Positions 57,543-64,000 of a stretch of 64,000 nt of DNA are shown here, piece by piece. Numbering within the stretch: position 1 is the first letter of the stretch; each line of letters opens with the position of its first letter. The notes below the pieces were generated by a model that saw nothing but the letters and a program-made list of their open reading frames with translations, did no database searches and was not told where the DNA came from. The position numbers were made by a program, and so were the translations under genes. This DNA is from Acanthopleura granulata (Eukaryota > Mollusca > Polyplacophora > Chitonida > Chitonidae), in NCBI GenBank assembly GCA_016165875.1, contig JABBOT010000004.1, positions 14,323,672 through 14,387,671 of the forward strand, in the 5' to 3' direction.

Positions 57543-57719
57543 TTATGTAGACGCCGCAATAATGTTCAAATTTAGATCTGTCATGATTTCAACCTTTATT
57601 CTTAACCGTTTCAAATGAATGCCATGCTCTCGATTTATTCCGTTCACCTCCACCACTCGTGCCGCAGCAGCCTGGACATTGTCTAGCGTTGTCTCGACCT
57701 TATTAGATCTCGAAAGCAT
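57543..57719 (-). CDS. 58-aa ORF directly upstream of the 199-aa gene
   Basis: Starts ATG at 57717-57719 and ends TAA at 57543-57545; only two bases (AG) separate its stop from the next gene's ATG. The translation begins MLSRSNKVETTLDNVQAAAA, then RVVEVNGINREHGIHLKRLR: an amphipathic helix with heptad-like spacing, probably a short coiled coil. The tight spacing suggests one transcript with re-initiation. It is small enough to arise by chance, but its helical character and position favour a real gene. Function unknown. Confidence 0.5.
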   Translation of the reverse strand: MLSRSNKVETTLDNVQAAAARVVEVNGINREHGIHLKRLRIKVEIMTDLNLNIIAAST

Positions 57720-57959
57720 TTTTACAACATTTTACATTTTCACGCTTTTACCGACATGATCTTCCGACCACTTGATCCTCAAGCCAGAAGGGATTGAGAA
57801 CTGGATTAGAGCCCAATCCAGAATGATATCCAGAATGATTGTAGAATGTAGTGGTAACCTGTCTGTGGCAAATTCTGTGTTGATATCGAGGTAGGATGAT
57901 GTCCGATGGTTTGGCCTCCTTCAGGCGATTTCAACACATGAACTGGATCTCCCAAGGCC
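57720..57959. promoter_or_regulatory. divergent intergenic region
   Basis: Between minus-strand genes to the left and plus-strand relics to the right, so it should hold promoters for both directions. No TATA box or clear motif was seen. It contains a direct repeat AATCCAGAATGATATCCAGAA (57819). Confidence 0.25.
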
Positions 57960-58530
57960 TTGTACGTGAATTATCTTGGGAAGGCATGGATCGTGGATCA
58001 AATTGACTCGTTGGACGAGGAGGAGGACGAGGTCGAGATCCTCTACGTCCTTTACGAGGCAAGACAAGGCGCGGCCATGAGGAAAACGATAGGGCAAGCT
58101 GCACTACAATTGTACTCAGGAGTGGCCAGCATGTTTCTTGCAATCCCACTCGAGGACCGGCCGCCGCTTACGCGCGACCTGGAGGCCCACGCTTTGTTGG
58201 ACATGTAATTGTTCCTGTGTGCAATGGCGGACAACCCGACTCTTCATTCCGAGCAAAAGGCGAGCCCCCCAGGAGGAGATACCTTCGGTGTAAACAGTGA
58301 CAGACCATAAGAAAATGAAAGACCCGAAGAAGGTGGCGTGCCGGGGCCGCTGCCACAAAGATCAAACAGGAACGACTGCTTGAACATCTTCGGGCAGCCT
58401 AGGAAGCACAACATCATGGTGCTGCTACAGCAGGACAACAGGAGGCCCCAGAACGGAGAGAGTCTGTTTCATAGGCTCCAGGTGTTGCAAAACAGGCCAA
58501 CTGAACCCCATCTATCATTGGCGTAGCGGA
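57960..58530 (+). pseudogene. accessory gene relics of the element
   Basis: The first frame (57960-58208) has an acidic part (DSLDEEEDEVEILYVLYEAR) and a hydrophobic helix-rich part (AALQLYSGVASMFLAIPLED). After a frame change come segments from two frames, CNGGQPDSSFRA-like sequence and KMKDPKKVACRGRCHK (58311), a small basic protein. At least two genes seem to have been here. Neither product is known to me; the acidic/hydrophobic one could be membrane-associated. Confidence 0.4.
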
Positions 58531-58913
58531 TGTATATTATATATGTACTCATCACCAGCAGCTACCGCCTCTTCCTGTTGCGGGACAACTACAGAAAACA
58601 GCTCAAGCCACCTCTAACCCCCCCCCCCCATGCTCAGCAGTTGAAGATTCCCACCGATCCTCTCCATATAGAGTAACAACAACATGACAACTCCAGCTAC
58701 CGACGGTAAAATGCTCCTAAAACGATCACAGCGCATTCGTCTCTGTCTTAGCTGTGGGATACTCCAGATTGCGTAAGATGGTCAATGGATTTACCCCTAC
58801 CAAGCTAGACTTCAACCCCGTGATATCGGGATGGTGGTCGTGGACGTGGCCCTCGTGATGGCGACCAATGACATGCTAATCAAACAGAGGATCATTCCCG
58901 CTGATATTATAAA
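58531..58913. other. relic region, one short readable segment
   Basis: Near 58800-58905 one frame reads MVVVDVALVMATNDMLIKQR, possibly the end of another accessory gene. A run of 11 C lies at 58619-58629. Confidence 0.3.
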
Positions 58914-59324
58914 ATGGATATGTCCTCGATCGCAATGATGGCTGGGGACGCACCCGTAAATGCACTTGCTTTCTCTTTTCAACTCTTCGAAGCCCACGGT
59001 CGATGCGGAGCGTAAGCGCCACGATAAAGCTAAAGAACAGCTCCAGGCGGAGCAGGCTGCGTAGTCTCAAAAAGGGACAAAGCGTCTGGACTAGATTAAT
59101 GACGAACTTCGTCGACAGGGGCGCGCAGAGCGCACATTTGGCGATGTCAACTCCGCCATGCGCGAGTACGCTCAGGTCACGGGGAAAACACTTACCCTCA
59201 CAGGTCCGAACCTGTGTTAAGAGATTCCTATACACCGTCGGAGGGCCAAAAAGAACGCGAGCTGGCCTTCGTTCTCCCCGGGATGGGCGTGACTGGGATA
59301 GTCGCCTACAAACTCGCCGAGTAA
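58914..59324 (+). pseudogene. small coiled-coil and membrane-anchor protein, broken
   Basis: Starts ATG at 58914 or 58920 with MDMSSIAMMAGDAPVNALAF. After a frameshift it continues DAERKRHDKAKEQLQAEQAA, stop (near 59064), SQKGTKRLD, stop, INDELRRQGRAERTFGDVNS, AMREYAQVTGK. A second frameshift leads to the C-terminal GMGVTGIVAYKLAE ending TAA at 59324, a short hydrophobic anchor. A Gly/Ala hydrophobic start, a long charged coil and a terminal anchor describe a tethered protein. Function unknown; it belongs to the same gene set as its neighbours. Confidence 0.45.
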
Positions 59325-59699
59325 TCCGAAAAGACTGTGCTGGACTCTCGTAAGAGCTCATCGCCATAATGGCACGCACGACATGAGTGGTGAGACGAGT
59401 TATTTTTCCATACTATTTGTGCATACCGCTTGGATATATACATCACACATGATGGGTTTGCCGGATGAGCTCTACTCCGCGATGCTAGAGATTGACTACT
59501 GTGCCTGCCGCAACAAGATTCCTGGACCTCTGGCAATGGTACTGATGGACACAAGTCGCTCGCAATCTGGCGGCAGCAAGGGTGTTGGAGGGCCCAACCA
59601 ACCTTCGGGCGACGACAGGGCAGCTGCCTGAGCCTGTGGGTGCCGCTTGTTGGAGACTTTTCAGACTGTTGGAATACCTTGCTTATGGTGCCTACTGCC
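59325..59699. other. relic region before the integrase
   Basis: A frame at 59383-59631 begins MSGETSYFSILFVHTAW and continues SHMMGLPDELYSAMLEIDYC; ANQPSGDDRAAA-like end. It may be an N-terminal part of the integrase gene or another accessory gene; no family recognised. The antisense 131-codon frame is a shadow. Confidence 0.3.
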
Positions 59700-60645
59700 A
59701 TGGTCGGCCGGTTGTCTATTCGTATATTGAAGATATACTATAGCCCAAAGGGCTACTGGAGAGGCATTGCCGCCATCAAGAAACTAGCCTCTGCTGTGAA
59801 GGTTTCTGAAGGCACAGATTGCGAATGGTTGAAAAAAACAGGTCATCTGGCAGATCTTTCTACCATCCTCACGGCATATTCCATGGCCAAAATTTGATTT
59901 TGCTGCATCAAATGAGGTCTGTCACGCTAACCTGCTCTTTGTATGCCCTCACAGAGGTCGATGTCGCCAGCCGATTCAAATCAGCTGAGCCCCTAACTAC
60001 ACATGGAGCCCAAGAGTTTGCTGATGCTATGGGCCGTATGTATAAACGGGGACCTCTTAGGTGGCCAAAACTGCTGCAGCCGACGCTGGGCGTGAGTTCA
60101 CGAGTGCAGTGAACCAGCTGCTCGCAAAGCATGGGATTTCTGTCAGGCGTGACCGTTTGGACATCCATCGTGGAGCGTTTCAATCGAACCCTGGCCGAGC
60201 GGCTGTTCGGGTACCAATACGCCCAAGAGATGTGACTCCCTTCTGGGCGTTCTTCTGAGTAGTTGAAGCGGTTACTCGCAGTCGATGCGGCTTTGAACGG
60301 AGAAGTAACATGACTCGTTGACATGTAGCCTTCAGGCCATCAAGACAAAAACGATGGCATATAGGCCCTCCACCACTGTTCCTGGCCGGCCTGTTGAGCA
60401 AAAGCTCAAATCTGGGGTTGACGTTCGCTATCTGTACCATCCCGGCGAGCTGGAGGGTGGTCGCCGTCTTGGTCCCAGTGTGGTCCCTGGATATGTATCG
60501 ACTCGCGCGCTCGGTAACTAAACCCGATGAGCCTGTGTTGTACTACCTGCTAGATGGCCCGCAGCGAGGGTTAGTCCGCGAAGAACTTCTCGTGCTGCCA
60601 CCTGACAATCAGCTTCCGCCTTATAGGGTCCTACAGCGCCGCTAG
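59700..60645 (+). pseudogene. retroviral-type (rve) integrase, frameshifted
   Basis: From 59730: KIYYSPKGYWRGIAAIKKLA, the N-terminal helical region; then, in shifting frames, the core. At the first catalytic Asp the sequence reads CHANLLF (about 59914), so Asp seems replaced by Asn. YALTEVDVASRFKSAEPLT follows; the second Asp is in DAGREF (60082-60084) and the Glu in VERFNRTLAERLFGY (60173-60175). The C-terminal chromodomain-like part reads YLYHPGELEGGRR (60437) and, after one more shift, PDEPVLYYLLDGPQRGLVRE (60526), ending TAG at 60643-60645. At least four frame changes. In Polintons this enzyme inserts the element into host DNA. Its end faces the end of the polymerase gene 60 bases away. 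Confidence 0.75.
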
Positions 60646-60708
60646 AAGCTCAGACTGCTGGAAGGGTATCTTTGTGTCCATAGGCCAGTGTATCCATCCC
60701 ATTTTCAC

Positions 60709-63700
60709 CTATCCAGCGCTGGAGTCGAAGGGTGAGAGCGATACCTTGTTGTGATGCTGCCCGTACATGCGATGGCGCTCTGACCGCATGACATCCATGC
60801 CATGGCGGAAGGTCTGCTTTTCGAAGAGAACCTCTTTTTGCTGCTCATGTGTGATATGCTTCTTCACGACATTCTTTTTTACACCTTTGGCCTTTTTGAT
60901 GTTGTAGCCGTTGATCTCAAGGATGATATACATCTTAGGACGCAGGCCAACACACTCGGCGATCGGATGCCCAGCACATTCATCCTTCATCTTGCCTAAG
61001 GCCTTTTGGTTCGCCGTAGAGTGGAGTAGGTGATCCACTGGATAGTCGGACGTGTCCTAGAGGTGTGCATGCTTGGCCATATCCTCGTAGACATCCTCGG
61101 TATGGATCTCGAGGAGTAGACTGTCCGTGTCCGTGCACAGGAGCTGGCAGTTTTCTCCATACTGAGCCTTCATCTGGTTGTAGTAGAAGTCGTAAATCAG
61201 GTTTTTGAGAGGCGAAGATGCTCATCCCCCACAGATGGGGCGGTTGAGAGTCAGACGGCTTTTGTGAACCTGATGTTGCTTCTGACGAATGCTGGGCAGG
61301 CGATAAGGCGCCTGAGGTTTTCTGCTTGGCTTCCTCGCAAGAGTTTGACATCTACTAGCTAGTGGAGGTTTTCCATGGTCTTTTCGAAGACAGAGAAGTT
61401 TTCTTTCTCGAAATCACTCGTCGCCTTTTCCCTGGATTCGGTAATCATTCGGATGTAGGGCTAAATCCAGGGGCTTTGCCGGAAGCGGAGAGCACGAGGA
61501 ATCTTTTTCGGGCTCATACCCAGAGAAAGGTAAACTTGTAAGTTGCGGTAGTAGAGCACATAGTGTTCTTTATCGCGCAGGTTAGGGACCAGCTTCCCAT
61601 GTTCAGTAGGCGCAACCCCAACGCCAAGCAAATTGTGATGGTACTCCCACATCCACTCTTTGGGAACCACCATGCGCTCCGGAGCTAGCGGGTAAGAGTT
61701 GTGCACCTTATGCAGCTTTTCTGGGTACTCCAGATCCGCTTCCACCCTCTGGGATGCTCTCCGATGGTTTTTGCGAGTTGATCGCAGTTTTCCACCGAAA
61801 AAAAAGTTACCTGTTGGTATCAACTGACTCATTGCCCAGCCGTAAATGTTGTTGGTATCCAGGTACTGGATGTGGCTGTTAGGCTTCTTAGCCTTCCACC
61901 CTGGGGTTGTTAGCCCGGGCGTCAGTTCAGTTATAGAGATCGTGGTAGTTCCCCAGGGTTGTGCAGTCGAAGGCCTTCCGGACCTTTTGCGCAGAGGCAT
62001 AATCCTCATCACTGATGTGTGTGTCCGAAAGTTTGCTGTGGAAATCCTCCTTTGCGGAAAGCTGAGGCTCATCAAAACGTTTCCAGGAGTCCATGTACTC
62101 ATGTGGGTTAGCACCCTTGCGCATTAGCAGTTCTCTCTGCTGGCTTGGTTCATACATCGCCGTAATCTGGAACACCTTTGATTTCCTGGCTGCTACCAGC
62201 TTGTCGAGAGATGCCAAAAAAGAATTGGGCGCTGTCGATGAAGTTGAGCTGCCCCATGGAGTAAGAGATGTATTTCTGGGTGTTGTTGGGGATACACGAT
62301 ATACTACCTTCTACATTGGAGATCGCCTGTATCAGCAGATGGGGGTCCCATCTAGCCCCGCAGGTTGTGAAAGACAACTGGGACTGTGGTGGTTTCGGGG
62401 CTTAGCTTGGTCAGGTTGCAGGCGTTGTGTGCAGCACCCCGGTTTTTTCCATGATGTGCTAGTGGTCGCGTTGCCCTGCAACTTCAAGCGGCTTTCCACA
62501 TGCATGGCAAGTTGAAGCACTGTTGTATGCCCGCCAGTCCTCTCGAGTCATTGCTAAGGTTTTCGGGTTAGCTAGCACCATCTTGATCTTGCGCTCCTCT
62601 TCCTGCAGCGCTCAGAACAAATGCTCTGCGGCATTGGGGCAACGGTACTCAGTTTTCAGCTCTGTTTGCCCATCACATCTGGCCCATCCGGCCAAACCCA
62701 CGGCATTCCGGTTTGTGGGCTTCCAACAGGTCTAATCCTAGAGTATCCATGGAGGCACTCCAGGTGCCTGCTCTGGTCATAGAGTAGGCGGTTGAGGTCT
62801 TTTATCCAGGTGTAGTGGATTTCTCCATCAAAAGTAGGTTCTTCAGGGGCGTGCCTGTCCCTTGCTTACTTAGGCTTTGGACGATAACCCTTTTGTCCCA
62901 GTCGAATACGTTGATGGCCAGGTTTTTTTCTTAACCTTCAGGATCTGGGAGATCAAAGTCCAGGCCATCCTTCGTGTGGTAATTTCCAGGCCGCTGTGAG
63001 TTGACCGGAGTGTCCATCAAAGACAGTGGACATCCTTGTTTTTCACATTCACAACTACCTTCATATTCTTCATAGCCGCTGGAAGTGAGATGTTAGATCC
63101 ACCTCTCATCGGCTGGTATCGAGCGATGTCCAGCCACAGAGCTTCCACTCGAGCTACAACCCACCCTGGCCCTCTCTAAGTCCACCTTTCAAGGGTATCC
63201 AGGATGTGAAGGAAAGCCTAGTGCCTCATAGGCTGTAGAACAGCTTCCTGCTTGTGGCGGAGCACAGGATCGGTATAATCCTCACCACCATCAGGCCTGC
63301 TTTTTCGGAGCTGGACCTTGAGGGCAAGTTGAAATTTTACACCTCTGGGGGCTCGGAGTTCTTCGAGCTTTTCTTGTATCTGGGGGCGCACCCCTTCGAG
63401 AAAAGCTCTAGGGTCTGCACCTTGGGGATGCCATTCGAGCATAACCATCTTCCTGCTATGGAGATACCTTCCGATTGCCGAGGGGTTTTCCTGGGATGTA
63501 ATCTCATTTGCCTTAGCACCTTCAAACAGCTCTACAACCTCCTTTTGGTAGTCCTTGGTGGTTCGAAAAGTTGTGGGAACGGGTTCATACTCTTCCTCAA
63601 TGGCCTTCCTCCTCCTACCCCTCTTCCTGCGTGGTGGAGGAAGAGGCCGATATTTCTCAGACTGTAAGGGCTTTAGCAGGCGACCCTTGACTGCCTCAGG

Positions 63701-63769
63701 AATTTGCTCCTCAAGGATATTTTGAACTACATCACGGAGAGCCAGTAACTGATCAATGTATTCATCCAT
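60709..63769 (-). pseudogene. Polinton-type protein-primed DNA polymerase B, broken
   Basis: N-terminal part open at 63769-63218 (MDEYIDQLLALRDVVQNILE, a basic PPPRRKRGRRRKA stretch, KFQLALKVQLRK). Next come HYTWIKDLNRLLYDQSRH (62819-62766), DWRAYNSASTCHACGKPLE (about 62560-62500), and an exonuclease-like WDPHLLIQAI (about 62350). Then SHIQYLDTNNIYGWAMSQ with polymerase motif A (Asp at 61857-61859), KLVPNLRDKEHYVLYYRNLQ, and motif C LCTDTDSLLLEI (DTDS at 61120-61131). Last is AECVGLRPKMYIILEINGYN and KGVKKNVVKKHITHEQ. Motif B is damaged (FEKENFSVFEKTMENL). About ten stops or frameshifts interrupt it, and the join near 61930-61900 lacks about 100 residues expected in the family. The family replicates linear element DNA from a protein primer. 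Confidence 0.85.
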
Positions 63770-64000
63770 AGTCGCAATGACGGTTATGCACGGTAGGCAT
63801 ACGCTCTTCTAAATGAAAATTCGGTTCGCCGTGAAAAATTGGAAAGGGGATTGAGGGCTTACAGCCCTACAAACGCGACCATCTTCTTTACCCAAGCTGA
63901 CCGACGTTGGAGCTCGCTCATAACAAGAGGGTGGAGACGCCTTGCCCGGGCTTCGACCCTAACAAGATATCTTTGAGCCCGGTCGGCCCCGCAAGGCCCT
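63770..64000. other. element sequence beyond the polymerase start, truncated by the window
   Basis: Upstream of the polymerase ATG, so its promoter should be here. One plus-strand frame is open from about 63838 to 63973 (RAYSPTNATIFFTQADRRWS), possibly the start of a divergent gene. GC-rich; the sequence stops inside the element. Confidence 0.3.

Larger units (their letters stand above)
56941..64000. mobile_element. Polinton/Maverick-like element, decayed, right end outside the window
   Basis: Combined evidence: a protein-primed family B DNA polymerase (minus, 60709-63769), a retroviral-type integrase (plus, about 59700-60645) that converges on it, and several small accessory ORFs at 56941-59324. 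Polymerase plus integrase together is the hallmark of Polintons. Base composition is visibly more GC-rich than the preceding 56 kb. No major capsid protein, packaging ATPase or cysteine protease was seen; they may lie to the right or be lost. The left border is set at the last ORF and may be off by several hundred bases. Confidence 0.7.

Noticed and set aside
57140..57550. 136-codon plus-strand frame opposite the 199-aa gene
   Set aside because: It is antisense to the 199-aa ORF, whose translation has a coherent domain layout; the plus reading has none.
61461..62114. 217-codon minus-strand ORF as an intact polymerase
   Set aside because: Its first 70 or so codons are out of frame with the neighbouring polymerase segment; only the part from KPNSHIQYLD on is polymerase, so it is a fragment of a broken gene.

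Overview
The window looks like repeat-rich nuclear DNA from an invertebrate animal. A mollusc or another lophotrochozoan is the best guess. Reasons: the first 56 kb are AT-rich with no dense gene packing; tRNA-derived SINEs with (AAAT)n tails are scattered on both strands; remains of many eukaryotic transposon classes are present; and one gene fragment has a clean GT-AG intron. The species guess is inference from the style of the repeats, not from a search. I found no intact, confidently functional host gene. Most coding signal is broken transposon or multicopy-gene debris.

0-16 kb: a possible promoter (CRE motifs plus TATA), a SINE next to a degenerate 110-bp tandem array, a SET-domain gene fragment (KMT5A/SETD8-like) with one intron, and a broken transposase of the HTH_Tnp_4/DDE_Tnp_4 type. 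Further on are more SINEs, a cluster of inverted repeats at 8.77-8.95 kb, and a MITE with perfect 17-bp terminal inverted repeats at 11.0-11.5 kb.

17-25 kb: a composite repeat region. It holds a dispersed family rich in TGACGTCA palindromes, an exact 40-bp minisatellite, and a 1.5-kb inverted-repeat transposon that splits coding-like sequence and itself carries a second copy of the MITE. Further along are two short minus-strand ORFs with cysteine motifs, a degenerate RING-finger ORF facing the other way, and a well-preserved SINE.

25-49 kb: a minus-strand non-LTR reverse transcriptase relic, a foldback hairpin, and a 750-bp DNA transposon whose 8-bp target duplication is supported by a related empty site 4.6 kb away. 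Then come two more MITE-family copies, a 145-bp tandem array, a piggyBac transposase relic apparently inserted into a reverse-transcriptase element, and three or four copies of that element's 3' end.

50-56 kb: a 21-bp periodic array whose units each carry a 10-bp palindrome-like core, a good SINE, and a HECT-type ubiquitin ligase gene with the catalytic HTC motif but several in-frame stops.

56.9-64 kb: composition becomes more GC-rich and the DNA is a decayed Polinton/Maverick-like element that runs off the right edge. It has a protein-primed type B DNA polymerase (minus strand), a convergent retroviral-type integrase (plus strand), and several small accessory genes. Polymerase and integrase are riddled with frameshifts and stops, yet two small adjacent minus-strand ORFs (58 and 199 codons, 2 bases apart) remain open. 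No capsid, packaging ATPase or protease gene was seen in the part available.
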